Origin: Geosiphon pyriformis
Lineage: Eukaryota; Glomeromycota; Glomeromycetes; Archaeosporales; Geosiphonaceae
DNA: 64,000 bases
Reading direction: 5' to 3'
Assembly: GCA_016748015.1 (NCBI GenBank)
Contig: JAAOMT010000503.1
Span: forward strand, 41,881-105,880
The notes below the pieces were generated by a model. It was not told where the DNA came from and did not search any database. It saw only the letters and a list, made by a program, of their open reading frames with translations. This document shows, one piece after another, positions 26,149 to 39,379 of this stretch; position 1 is the stretch's first letter, and the number at the start of each line of letters is the position of its first letter. Position numbers and translations under genes: made by a program.

Positions 26149-26275
26149 TGTTGCCTTGTTTGGCCTAAGTGGCTAGCCACATGTAGGAAGTGCGTGAGTC
26201 GTATTTAGTTTGAGCCACTTAGTCTGGCTCTATGTACTAGATAGTGGTTGGGCTTCACTCATTAAACAGTTAAAA

Positions 26276-26740
26276 AAAAAATTAAATATAAATAAATTAG
26301 TTTAGTATATTTAAAAATTAATATAGTTTTAGCAAATTATATTTTAATATTAAAATTTTTATACAAAATAATATATATAAAAAATTGTAAAACCAAAAAT
26401 AATAAAAACAAAATATTAATAAATAAAATTCAAAATTTAGCTAAATTTATTAACAATTTATGTAAATTATTATATTTAATTTGTATATAAAAATGTAATT
26501 TGAATTTTTATTTTTTTATAATAAAAACAAAAAACTTTAAAATATTGTTTATTATATAAATATTAAATAACAATAAATAATTATTTATAAATTATTTTTA
26601 CCAAATAAGTATATAAACTAATTATAAATTGCTAATAAAACTTACATAAAAATTAAAATATAAAATTAAAAATATATAATTTTAAGTTTAATTTTTATTA
26701 AATATAATACACTATTTTTATTTTTATTTTATAATTATTT
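26276..26740. other. AT-rich spacer between LINE copies
   Basis: About 460 bp of A+T-rich sequence between copy B and the tail of an inverted relic. Nothing recognisable. Confidence 0.4.
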
Positions 26741-28060
26741 TATGAATAAAGTTTAATTACTACCTAGTACATAGAATCAAATTATATAGTTTAAATTAAA
26801 TATAATTTACATTTTTACTATATATAATTAGCTATTTAGATTAAATAAAACTATACTATATATTTATATAAATTTTGACTTTATTACTCAATTTTGAAAA
26901 AAAAAGCACAATATGTATTTATTAAAATTAACTACAAAAGACTTAATTATATCTAACATATATATTATACTATTTAAAAATTCAGTCATTATTATATATG
27001 ACAATTCAAATACTAAATTATTATCTTTAATTAAACTGGTTTTTTTTATATTTGCTCTGTGCTTTAATCTAATAAACTAAATTTTTAAATAATATAATTC
27101 AACCAGATACTTCACAAAATCTACAATAATCAAAACAGTTTTTTTTCTATCTTTTAAAATTTTAGCCATTTTTAAAACTATTTTTTTAGCACAAAACTTT
27201 TAAAAACTGTAGTATATAGGCCCAAATCCAATAAATATCAAGAAACAGTACACAAAACAGCAGAAAATAAATAAGTACAAATACTTATCAATAATATTTA
27301 CAGTTTCAAAAAAATTTTTGATATTTTTTCATACATATTAGTGTTTTTTAAACAAGTAAACACATAATTTAACAGCTTTACTTTATTACACAATAAACAC
27401 AAAACACTTGAATAAATTCTATTATATAATTTTTTTCCAATTATAATTAAGAATTTTTTGTATATAATTTTTATTAAATACATATGCAAATTAGCTGTTT
27501 TTTTACTTATAAATTTAAATAACATATGTAAGTCAAGATACTAAATTTGTATAATTAGCAATTAGTCTATATTTTATATTAACAAGCAAAAAATTATATT
27601 ACAATTAGAACTAGCTTTTTAATAAATATAGCAAACAGATTTGTATATATTTTAAACAAAATAATAAATATTATTAGACATTACTATATTTTTAACCATA
27701 ATAAAATATTTATGTATTTTACTTAACAAAAATAAAAAAAAAGTGGTCTTACTTACTAACAAATTTATTCTATTATTGTCCAGAATTTCTGAATAATTCT
27801 TAACATTTATCTACTTAACTAAGAAATTCTTATTCTTAATTAAATTTACAACATGTTTTTTTTAATTTAACACTAATCCTAAAAGTCAGATATAATAAAG
27901 TTGAATTCAGAAATACATTTTAAAAACAGAGTAATAGCTTGTAATTTAACCAATATAGAGAACAAAAGTTTTTAAATTTCAATACTTATATCTATATTAA
28001 TAACTGAAAAATAAGCAATGACTTTACAAACAACTTTAACAAAATTCATATTTTTTAAAA
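26741..28060 (-). mobile_element. Decayed minus-strand LINE relic (RNase H to 3' tail)
   Basis: On the minus strand, 28060-27700 matches the RNase H coding region of copy A (about 1690-1960). The segment 27525-27298 still translates as 75 open codons matching the zinc-motif region, with S-S-V-L-C-L-L-C and L-L-N-Y-V-F-T-C where copy A has P-S-V-L-C-L-F-C and V-L-D-H-V-F-F-C. The tail lies at 26870-26741. G and C are largely replaced. Points toward copy B from the right. Confidence 0.8.
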
Positions 28061-31000
28061 ACTTATTAATATATATTTTAATATTATTTAACCAAACTTT
28101 ATGTAATCTTTCTTACATATTAACAAAATTTTCAGAATTTAAAACACTTAAACATGTGGATTACTGATTTAATTACAACTAATATTATTTAATACATATT
28201 ACAAACAAAATTATTATTATTATTTAAAATAGTATATTATTAATTTAAAAATATCTTTTACAAATTGAAACAAAAAAATATAAAAATAAATAAGTAGTTA
28301 TATTAGCCAAATTATTAACAATAAATTTATTAATAATTTTTAATTTTAGACCAAATAACTAAAATGTTTTTTTTATAAATAAAATTAACAATCTATTTTT
28401 TTAATTTAATAATAATTATAAAAATTCAATAATCTCAAATCAAATTTAAAAATATAAATAATTTTATAAAAAAAAACATAACTAAAATATTTAATTAATT
28501 AAAACACTATTATTAAAATCCAATTTTTAACAATATAATACTTTTTAGTATTTAATTAATATTATAATAAAAACAAAATTAAGTAATAAAATCAACAGTT
28601 TATTTAATAAAGTAAAACATAATATAAAATATTAATTAAACATATTAAAAAACCAAAAAGTAATAGAAAATTTAAAAAAGTAATAAGGAATATATATATA
28701 CTTTAAATATTAATAAGAAGTATTTAAAGCTTAAAAAAAAGAAAAAAAAGAAATATAAGAAAAAAATAACTAATTGCTTACTATAAAGCTATAAAAAAAA
28801 GTTAATTAGTATAAAACTAATATTTTTTTTAATAAGTTATTTATAAAAATATTAATAATAAATAAATTTGTTTTTATTAAATCATTTTTTAATTACAGAA
28901 AAACCATATAAATTATGTATACCTTAACTTATTTTAAAGAAATTTAATAACAATATTAAATTATTAAGATATAAATTCTTTTGAATTTAGTCTTTTTTAA
29001 TAATAAAAAGTTTTTTAATTAAAATTTTAATCATATTTATTAAGCAAATATTTACTAAAAATTACATCAAATTTTTAAAAAAATTAATTACTTTATATAT
29101 AATAATATATTTAAAATGTTTAATATAGAAAAACCACTTACAAAACAAAATAATATAAACAAAAAATTTATAAAAATAACATTATAATTCAATAAAATTA
29201 TGATTATATTAACCAAAAAATTGTTAATTAAATTGACTTTTAACTTAATAAAAAACTATAATGAATTTTTAAAAGTCTAATTTGCAATTTACAAATTTAA
29301 AAATTAGTAATTAAAAAGCTAATTAATAATATTAAACTATTTAAAAAAACCAGCAATAATGTAATTTTACTTTTATTTTAAATTTGCTTAAAGAATTAAA
29401 GAATTATATTTATTTTTAACACATATTTTTAAAAATAAAAATAAATTAAAATCTGTAATTAAAAATTAGATATAATAACAAAAACCAAATACAAAATTTG
29501 TTTATTTAAAATATTTTTTTTTAAGATTATATTAATAAAAATTTGATATTAAAATAAGTATTGATTAAACTAAGCTTAAAAAAAATTATATATTAATAAA
29601 AAAATGTTTAGTTATCTGTATAACTTTTTTTTGGCAATTACAATAAATAATTTATAGCCAAAAATAATATAAAATTTGTATTTAATCTATTTTGGTTATA
29701 AATTTAATATTAATATAATATTTACAGAATTGTTTATATTTCTTAATTTTATATAATAAAAGTTATAAAAATTTGTTATAACAAAGAAAAAAAACTTTAT
29801 TTTAATTCAAACTATTATGTATTTTATATTTGTAAGTTTAAAATTTGTTATAATATAGTTAATAAATATTATTAAAAACTTATCAAACTTATTACATATC
29901 TTAATTTTTTATAAATTTTTTATTATATAAAACTAATTAACCAAATTATATGTTTTATATATATCTTATAAAACCAATTATAGTTTATGATTTTTTTTAA
30001 AATATCTTTATAAATTTTTTAATATTTAGTTTAGGTTAATTTAAATTCCATTGAATTATTAAATTAAATTAAACTTAAACTGAATTTAAAATCATTGAAT
30101 TAAACTAAACTCAAATTCAAACAACAAATTTAATTCAAGTTTAGTTTAAAGTTTATAAATATATTTAGGTTTAATTATTAAAAATTATGTTATATTATTA
30201 ACTAATTTTTTTTAATAATTTTTGTATTTATAATTAAAAACACTAGTATTATAATTGTATTTATTTTAAAATAATATTTAATTAAATTTTTTATTGTTAT
30301 TTTAGCTATTATAATAAGTAATAAATCTAATATTAAATATGATAAAATAAATAAATAAATACAATTAAAATTATAATGCTTTACTAAATTTATTATTATT
30401 AACTGTATTTTTAACATAATTAAAAATAATATTAAAAAAAAAATAATCAAAAAAACAGTATTATTTAAACTAATTAATATTTTGATTATAATATTTTTAA
30501 ATAATTCGAAAAATTTAGCAATTTTATTAAAAACAACTCAATAATTGTATAAAATAACATATTAATAAAATTAATATAAGTACTAATAAAAGTATTAAAT
30601 ATTTATAAATTTATAATTGGAATTTTTGTATTTAAAATATATAAAATCAGAAATAAAAACTTGCTAATTTAAAAATAATTCATTTTTAATTATATTATAA
30701 GTAAAATTCTATTAGATAAGATAATTTAAAATGAATTTATGATATTTAATTTGACATGTATTACAAATGTATTCAAAAATATTAAAATATTAAAATTACA
30801 AAGTTAACTTTTCTAATTTTAAATTATAGAAAGTTTATATTAAAAAAATTTTAAGTAAATTATATTTGGTTTAAATTTTTAACAAATATTTTAAAAACAT
30901 TATTTTTTTTTATCTAAAACTATTTGTACTGTTAAGTTAAAAATATAATTAAAACATTAAAATTAAAAATGTTTTGAATTTTGTTAAATGTTTTTTTCTT

Positions 31001-31209
31001 TTAATTTTCTTTTTAACTTTTTATAAAAGTATTATTATTTATAATATTATCTAAGATAATAGCAAAAAACTGTTAAAAAAAATTAGTTTAATAACTAATA
31101 AAATTAATAATAAAATTATATAAAAAAAATAAGTATAACTCTTTTTTAAACTGTTTTTTTAATTTTTTTGAATAAAAATTTAGCTTAAAACAATAATAAA
31201 AATAACTTA
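28061..31209. other. AT-rich transposon graveyard, unassigned
   Basis: About 3.1 kb of extreme A+T with no gene-like frame. The left part probably continues the inverted LINE relic. Homopurine and homopyrimidine drift makes assignment by eye unsafe. Confidence 0.4.
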
Positions 31210-31965
31210 TACTTATTTTATAAAAGTGATTTATAAAAAGTTGTCTGTTGTGGTTAAAAAAAAACTTTATAACAAAAAATACTCAAAAGTTTTGTGTTTA
31301 TAATGTAAAAAGATTAAATTTTCTAATTATGTATTTATTTATATAGATAAAACTAATATTTACAAACAGATAATACTTAATTATATTGTAATATAAAAGT
31401 CTTTAATAAAACTTTGTGGTTTGTTATTTTCTGTAATAGTGGAGTTTTTTTTTATATTTCTTAAATATAGATTGTATGTACTGCTTTATAAGAACTTTAT
31501 ACTTAATAATTAGTATTGTAAACTATATAAGTATTTAATAATCAAAAAAAAGTTATTTAGGTATTAATTAATTTTGTGTATAAGTTGGGTAAGCATTATT
31601 ATTTTGAATTATAAAAGCTTAAATCTAGATACAAAGTTAATATAAAGAAATATAATTTAGTTAATAATAATAAGATAATATCTAATGTGTTTTATATTTT
31701 AGTATTAAGTTTATTAGATAGAATAGTCAAAATAATTGGTCTTAATAAATTATTTGGTGTTAATTTTGGTTTTTATAAGTCTTGTTTGTTTTTTTAGTTC
31801 TAAATAATAAGATTTCTATTTACATAAGAATATAATATTATCTTAATTGGTTTAAGTAACTAGTCATATATAGAAAAAGTGTAAATTATGTCTAATTAGA
31901 ACTTCTAATTTTGGTTTTGTATATTAAATAGTAATTGAACTATACTTATTAAACTTAATAATAAT
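31210..31965 (+). mobile_element. 5'-truncated LINE relic
   Basis: 31240-31380 aligns with copy A at about 2260-2390 (zinc-motif coding), and 31830-31965 matches the family 3' tail, with C to T and G to A changes. It is followed at once by another relic in the same orientation. Confidence 0.75.
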
Positions 31966-32039
31966 AAAAATTAATTATTAATAATCTGCTAATCTTAATT
32001 ATTAAAAAAAATATTATTATTATTTAAGTATTTATTTGT

Positions 32040-34250
32040 TTACAAAAAGTATTTAAACCAAGCTTAATTAAAATACATATTAATATTTGGTTATTTTTTT
32101 AATATAATGCTTAAAAAAACTGTATTAAATAAATAATTTTTGTATTTAATCTTAATTTTACAGTTTATTTTTAGTTATTAAACTTAATTTAGTTTTGTTT
32201 TACAAAGTATATGCCAAAGTAAAATGGTTTGATTAGAAAAAATTTAAAGTTTAAGATTAATTTACTTAAAAATTTTTTCAATAAAGTTTTGTATTATCTT
32301 TTATTATATAATATAAAATCTTTTAATTAGTTGTAAGTTAAAAAAATAGGTTTAATTTTAGTTTTTTTTAATGTTTTTGGTATTTTTTGGTATTTGTTTT
32401 ATTATAAAATTTTATATTTGCAGATTATTAATTGAATTTTAAAAAATTTATTGCAATTTTTTATTAAGTTAAAAATTAATTTTATTAATAATTTTTTAGC
32501 TAATATTATAAAAATTTTCTTGGTTTGTAAGATCTTTTTTGTAAACAATTTATTTAATGTTTTTTAATATGTTAATAAATTTTTAATATTTATTATATTA
32601 GATAATTTTTTATACTATAATATGATTAGATTCTTAAAATATTTTAATATTGTATTTAAATGCAAATTTTTGTATAAACATAATATAATTTTGAATTATT
32701 AAATATTTTAACATTAAAAAAAATTGAATCTAAAAAGACTAATATCTTTTTGGTTTATTTTATATTTGTTTTTATACAATAATAATATAATTTTTGTTAA
32801 TTGTATAATAAACAATTTTAAAATATCTTTAATTTAAATATATTTTTAGTAATAAATAATAATTTATAAATAATAGATTTATATATAATTAATATTTTTA
32901 CAAATAGCTTTTTAAAAAAATTGTTATTAACAGTATAATAGTATTTTTTACAAAGCTAAATTTAAATATTAAAGTTAAAGTTTACAAATTAGTTTTTTTA
33001 ATACTTACTAAATTGCAAACTATTATATTAATATTAAAATATGTTTTTAGTATAATAATAATATATTTAAATAGTCAAATTAATTTAAATATATATATTA
33101 TTAAATTAAGTTTGAATATATTTAATTTTTAAATTTGTTATTAAAAAAAAAGATATTATATTATTAATTTAAATTTTAATAAAATTTTTTAATTATAATC
33201 AAAAGTTAAAAACTATTTTAATATTAATAATAATATTTAAGCTAATATTTTTGTTAATAATATTGTTTTTTTGTTTATATATATAAGTAATATATTTTAA
33301 TAAATAATATTATTAATTTTGATAATATTTATTATTTTATTTATAATATATGTAGTATTATGTATTATATTTATTGAAAAACTAAACCAAATTTAAATAT
33401 AATTACTAATTTTTTGTTTAAAAAAATGAATTGAATTTGTTTTTTATTAATTTGGTATTCTAATTTATACATATAATTTGGTTTTATAAGTAAATTTATA
33501 ATTAGTTTACATATTTATTTTATAAAAACAATATATAAAAAATTGTCAATAATAATTAAAAAAACAACTATATAATAAATTTTATTAGAATATTTGTTGT
33601 TTATATTATATTAAGACTGAGTTTTTTAATTATGTTTTTATATATATAAAAAACATCTATATTTATAAAAAATTATTATAAAAATATTTTAAGTTTTAAT
33701 TATTAAATTTTAATTGTTTTAATATTAAAAAATATTGTTTTTTTGTTATTTTAATAATAAATTGTATATTATATTATATAAAAGTTTAATATTAAAAATT
33801 TAAATTATTAAAACTAGTATAATTTTTAAAGATACCAAGAAAATACTCTCTAAATTAATTTGTTTTGTGTATTATTTGGCCATATATTATTAAAATAAGA
33901 TTTAATTATACAAATTTAATAATAAAACAGTTATAAAAAAAACAAACCAATTATTAATAGTGGTTTTATATTATATATATTATCTAATTTATTAATAAAA
34001 CTTTCTTTTAAAATAGTTTATATGTTAAATATTATTAAAATTTTTGTTATTAATTTCGATTTTTGTAAACATTGTTTTTTTTTTACAGATTTAAATAGCA
34101 AAATTTTAATATATATTAATATGTAATAATGTTTTAATTAATTAAATAGCTAATTATATGTAAAAAATATATAAATTGTATTTAATTGAAAATAATTAAT
34201 CTATTTTTATATATACTAAATAGTAACAAAATTTTATTTGTTAAATTATA
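32040..34250 (+). mobile_element. Longer LINE relic, RT C-terminus to 3' tail
   Basis: 32040-32240 aligns with copy A at about 700-910 (end of the RT domain), including the stretch reading caagcttaatt where copy A has cagcttggct. The family tail lies at 34120-34250. Length over this span is close to that of the matching part of copy A, so the relic is largely collinear though almost devoid of G and C. It forms a head-to-tail pair with the relic at 31210-31965. Confidence 0.75.
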
Positions 34251-34987
34251 AAAAAACAAAAAAAAACAAAATTAAATAATTAGTATTAAAAAATTTATAA
34301 AAGACTAATTATAGTTTAAACTAAAACTTTTAATATTAAAAATCTTGTAAAATTTAAAATTTTTTAATATATTTAAAAGTTTTTGATGTTTTTTTTTAAA
34401 TAATTTATTTGTAAAAAGATTTTTTTATAAAAAACAAAAATATTAAAGCTTATTTAATATTGGTATTTATAATAATATATTTATTAATTGTATTTAACTT
34501 TAAATAAAAAAAGATAAATAAATTTTAATAATAAAATTAGAATTTTAATTCATGGATTTTGTGAGTTTTAATGATAATTTTATTGAATTACAAAGATAAA
34601 AATATAATTAAATTCAATTATTTTAATTAAATCTTAAATACTAATTCAGAAAATTGAATTTACAGTAAAAAATACCTTTTTTTTAAATTAAAACTATTTT
34701 TATATATACCAATTTTCTGTTTTATAAGATAGTATTTAAAAACTTGATATTTATGGTTATTATTCTGTTATTCTATTATCGTTAGTTATAATTTTGTTAT
34801 TTTATGTTATTACTAACTATTTGGCATTATTATGTTATTGTGTGCTATTACATATTAATCATAGTTTTATGAAGAAATCTAAATTACATAATAGAATTTT
34901 GATGTGATTCACATTGGAACCAATTAACAGGTGCAGCCCAATCTCAAATTTATTGATCACAATCAGTTTTTTCAGAAACCTTTTCAA
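34251..34987. other. Transition from AT block to PDA1 upstream region
   Basis: AT-rich to about 34700, then mixed composition. The promoter of the pyruvate dehydrogenase gene must lie in the last few hundred bases; no specific element can be named. Confidence 0.5.
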
Positions 34988-36556
34988 ATGTTGTCTATAA
35001 CCTCACGTTTTTCTTTAACAGCACGCTATGTTTTGCGTTCAACATTGCTTGGGCCAACGCGGTGTTTTGCTTCTCAAGCGCCTGGCGCGTCTGAAAGTTT
35101 GTCATACACACTTCCTGAAAACAGTTTTAAACCTTACAATATAGAGCCCCCTTCAAGAGAAATATCAGTGAATAAAGACGATTTGGTTAAGTTTTATAAG
35201 CAAATGGTCACCATGCGGCGAATGGAAACTACTGCCGATGGACTTTATAAGTCAAAGTTAATCAGGGGTTTTTGTCATTTGTGCACCGGCCAGGTCAGTC
35301 TGAAACTTTATTCTGATTGTTTGAAAAATCTATGTCTTTCGTTAAGTATGATCTTCAAGACATTGTACTCAATTTTAAAGGAGGCTGTGTCGGTAGGCAT
35401 GGAGGCGGCGATTACACCAGAAGATCATATAATTACCGCCTACCGTTGCCATGGTTACACTTATGTTCGTGGAGCATCGGTACACGCGATCTTGGCTGAA
35501 TTGTTGGGTATGGGCTGTAAATTCAGATAAAACTATTCCCTAAAGTCGCTATACTCAACTATCAAGTTCTTGATTTCAGCAAAAAAAACAGGTGTCTCAA
35601 AAGGAAAAGGTGGCTCTATGCACATGTTTGCAAAGAACTTTTATGGGGGAAATGGTATTGTTGGTGCTCAGGTATAATGACGATTCACTTTCTATGAATT
35701 TGCCTGGAATTTGGTTAATTTTGATCAAGTGTGTTTACGTCACTTTTAGGTTCCTGTTGGTGCTGGTATAGCATTCACACAGAAGTATCTTGACACTGGA
35801 AATGCCACCTTTATTCTATACGGGGATGGTGCTGCAAATCAAGGGCAGGTTTTTGAGGCCTATAACATATCTAAATTGTGGGATTTGCCGGCAATATATG
35901 TCTGCGAGAATAATTTCTATGGTATGGGCACCTCAGCCAGCCGAAGTTCCGCAAATGCCAACTATTATACACGTGGTCATTATATTCCCGGGCTTCAGGT
36001 CCATATGAATTTTATTTTATTTCAATCTATGAAAAAAATTTAAATCGTCTGTCTTTTAAACTATGTAGGTTGATGGGATGGACGTCCTTGCCGTACGACA
36101 AGCATGTAAATGGGCTAAAGATTGGGTGGTTTCAGGCAAGGGTCCTCTGGTGCTGGAAATGGTCACTTATCGTTATGGTGGTCATTCTATGTCAGATCCT
36201 GGCACCAGTTATCGAACTAGAGAAGAAATTGCAAACATGAGAAGTAATAAAGATTCTATTACTAGCCTGAGACAGCGACTTCTGGACTTTGAAGTTTTAA
36301 CGGATGTCGAGCTCAAAGTACGTTCTTCAATTAAAAGGGGGATTTTTTTTAAATAATATAGTTATTTAATTGTCAAATTTTACATTTAAAGCAAATCGAT
36401 AAAGAAGCTCGTAGCATTGTGGACGAAGCTTCGAAGAAAGCTCAAGATGATCCTCCACCGCCTCTTTCGGAATTATTTACAGATATATATGTTAAAGGAA
36501 CAGACCTGCCGTTTCACCGTGGCAGAGAGCGAGAGGAAATAGGGCATTCGGAATAA
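34988..36556 (+). CDS. PDA1: Pyruvate dehydrogenase E1 component, alpha subunit, mitochondrial
   Basis: Six exons: 34988-35293, 35381-35507, 35580-35671, 35750-35998, 36069-36317 and 36392-36556. All junctions are GT-AG and in phase, giving 395 aa. It decarboxylates pyruvate with thiamine diphosphate in the mitochondrial pyruvate dehydrogenase complex. The N-terminus is a Ser/Arg/Leu-rich presequence ending near RCFASQ. The ThDP/Mg motif is G200-D-G-A-A-N-Q-G-Q with C-E-N-N at 227-230. The phosphorylation loop [11 protein letters not shown] puts Ser298 at the position of the kinase-regulated site 1 serine of mammalian E1 alpha. The start at 34988 is the first ATG that gives a good targeting sequence. 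Confidence 0.97.
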
Positions 36557-37718
36557 CTGGGTCAATTCATTGAGCTGATCAAGATTGTTGCAAATTGTTA
36601 GAAGCTATTTAAATTGAGGAGGTGGACAATTGGAATTTAGATAACGCTGATTTTGCTACTGATCACAGTTGTCATTTCTCAATTTTGATAGTTTATTTAT
36701 TTGAATCATTTATGCCTAACTTTAGTTTATTTATAGATCCAACAAAATGATTACAAAATTTCCTTTAATATAAAATCCCATCTTCAAACCTTGACACAAC
36801 TATGAAAATTCCATGTGTCAACAGAATAAAATGAGTTTGGCCAGAGAGCTGAATAAACTGAGATCAAGCTTTATCTTCAATGTTTAATACTTAATCCCCA
36901 TTTTTGCTAATACATAGAAAAAAAAATTACTTTAAATAATAGAAATAATAAAGGATTATCATTAAACTTCCAAGTTTATCAGATAATATACTGATTTACA
37001 TTTTTAGAACCAATAATGTATTAATAACAATTATTGATTTTTTGCTTATAAAAATAAATAAAAGTTTTTATGTTATTTAAAATATTTATTACCAAGTTAT
37101 TTCTAAATTAATTAATTTTGTAATAAAATAATAAATTTAAGTTTTAATTAATAATAATAATATACTTAAAAATTACACTATTGCTAAATATTTAATTTTG
37201 GCAATAATGTTTTTTACATACTTTAATATAAAAAAAAATACCTAAAAAATATTGATATGTTGTTAATAATTAAACCCACTTTTAAGAAAGTTTATTATAT
37301 TTTTTACTTTATTAATAATAAATTTAGCAAAAATAACATTTTATGCAAAACTTATTTTTAACACAAAAAAATAAAAAGCAAAATAAAATAATAATTCAAC
37401 TGAAAAGATCGAAGTTGTTATTTCTAAAAATACAACCAAAAAAAACCAGATTATATAACTATTAAAGCTAAAACCCCAATTGTTAATAAATTTCCAGTTT
37501 TTTTAGCAAGATTGATGAACAAACCTGATTTAATACATGGTTCTATGGAAACAAATGCATTGCATGATCCTGAAGGCTATGCCAGAAAAAAATGAACCAA
37601 CGTTGAATAATGAAAGGCAAATAAGACGTTAAATAAAAAATTTATACAGCTGAAAATCGAATCTCTAAAGAAAACGCAATAAATTATACACTAAAAATTA
37701 TTTTACATGATATACGTG
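36557..37718. other. Convergent intergenic region, partly AT-rich
   Basis: About 1.2 kb between the 3' ends of PDA1 and the VTT-domain gene. From about 36900 to 37480 it is A+T-rich like the relic blocks, with a short island of ordinary composition at 37480-37600 that shows no coding similarity. No gene seen. Confidence 0.55.
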
Positions 37719-39379
37719 TTATGGCTTTTTCTCGATATATCGGAACCAAGAATACAAGGGAACGCAAACAAGGACATTAAGAAGAGCCAATGTAAGCATG
37801 AAATAAAGTACAAATTTCTCCGTTCGTGTGAGATTTCCTATAGATGAGCTCAAAGGCTCTTCTTCTATCACCAAGTTGTCTGGGTAAAGATTGAGAAATT
37901 AAGTAAATGTCAAAGCTTCGAAATCGAGATTTTTCAATATGGTCTAGGAAAACCTACCCGATGAAGGTGCGACGATGGGTTGGGGATCTTGATCTTCTTG
38001 ATTGATGGAAAGGTCTGATTCTTTAGAGGCCTCCAATTTCAGTGTCGCTTTCCTTAAGGATCGCTTACCAAAAACAGACAAACTAACCACGCAGCATCCA
38101 ACAAAAATAAAGTTCATTGCAATCACAACTATGTCTAAAAAGGATATGATCACCAAAAGATATTCAGTTATAAATTTCTCTTTAAAATTCAATCATGGTT
38201 TTGCGGTTTTTTAAAAACCTAGATGGCCTTTACCTTTATTTTCTAGTTTCGGTCGATCAATTCCACTTAAACTCTTTACTAACGATCCAATCCAAACAGC
38301 ATTGAAGGTGCCTGGTAAGACACCAATCACAGTTGCCCAGAGGAAAGGAAATAGCTTTGATGATTGGTAAAAAATCCCACTTATTTAGAGACGCGCTTTG
38401 CACCGCATCAAAAGAGTATATGGATCAAGTAACCAACCTCAATTGAGCTTACGGAAAAGAAGAAACTGATCAAGTTGAAGGGTAATGGAGTCAATCTCAA
38501 CATAACGACGATCCTCCAACCTAAGAAAACATATCGAATCAAAAGATTATAAACAAAATGAGAATCAAAGAAAGGTTATAATTGGTTCATAAATGTGGAT
38601 TTTTATATATAAGCACTTCACTTAAATCACCTTCTTCAGCAATGACATGATTAAGAGCCAAAAAAATTGGCCGTTTCGAAATTTGTGCACGTACCCAATC
38701 TGAAAATATGTATCGGCCAAAAATAAATGTTCCAAAAGCACCCAATAAATCACCAAAAATAATGACAGCACCGGCTAGAATGAGTGGTTTGAAAAGAAAT
38801 CCGGATGCAATGCTAATTATAGACCTTGCGAAAAGCAACAAGGATTACATTATAGCGCAACATTGTTAAGTGACTTTAACGAAAATCTTCCTTTACCCTG
38901 GTAAAAAGGTCCAAACGCAAAGTGTGTATACACCGATATAGATAAGTATTCCATATTCGCGATGTTGCTGGATATATTTCAAAACTTCCTTGATATGATT
39001 TTGTATGTGAAACACCTTGATTCAAAAAAGCACTTGTATAAATTAAATTCGAATCCCGAGAAAACGATTCAGATACTGGATTCAAACTTACATTTGCGAG
39101 AACTACTATCAAAGAAATAAAAGATATCAGCAATACTATTTTGAAAAAAGTTCCCCAGCAAACCTCTGTGGATCTCAACCATAGTTTCTTTAGCCACGAA
39201 GAATTCTCTGTTTTCGAGAGCGGGCTCACTTCGCCAAGAAGTCCTGAGGTTTCCTCGTGATCTATATCATCCGTAGGATAATCACCCGAGTTACGGCCAT
39301 ATGTCTGTGGTGGTAACTCGGCAGGCACATCAAGCGCAACGACCACTTCATCAACTTCGCGATTGGATATAGTTGTCAT
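37719..39379 (-). CDS. TVP38/TMEM64-type VTT-domain membrane protein
   Basis: Seven exons on the minus strand: 39379-39092, 38988-38897, 38824-38622, 38520-38438, 38354-38234, 38179-37958 and 37879-37719, giving 389 aa. The N-terminal 75 residues are acidic and cytosolic-looking, followed by a membrane segment. The VTT (SNARE-associated) core follows: WTFLPGSIISIASGFLF, FGDLLGAFGTFIFGRY, then a conserved LRLTPLPFNLISFFF stretch and VIGVLPGTFNAVWIGS. Two more membrane segments flank a charged loop. Relatives such as Tvp38, TMEM41B and TMEM64 sit in Golgi or ER membranes, and some act as lipid scramblases; which applies here is not known. The first intron was placed by a GTAAGT donor and restored homology. 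Confidence 0.88.

Larger units (their letters stand above)
19406..26275 (+). mobile_element. Full-length LINE retrotransposon copy B
   Basis: About 6.9 kb, the most complete member of the family. Order: short 5' leader, ORF1 (nucleic-acid-binding, zinc knuckle, coiled coil), ORF2 (APE endonuclease, reverse transcriptase, RNase H, C-terminal zinc motif), 130-bp 3' tail and an A-run from about 26271. Base composition is far richer in G and C than the flanks, so the insertion is recent compared with its surroundings. Both ORFs nevertheless carry several stops and frame changes. The 5' boundary is approximate. It sits between an inverted relic on the left and a long block of relics on the right. 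Confidence 0.92.

Noticed and set aside
30202-30450. 82-codon minus-strand open stretch, all Ile/Leu/Asn/Lys
   Set aside because: Sits in extreme A+T sequence; its composition is what AT-only codons give. It may be relic DNA but is not a gene.
34931-34987. Upstream extension of the pyruvate dehydrogenase frame
   Set aside because: It would need a GTG start. The ATG at 34988 gives a proper mitochondrial presequence.
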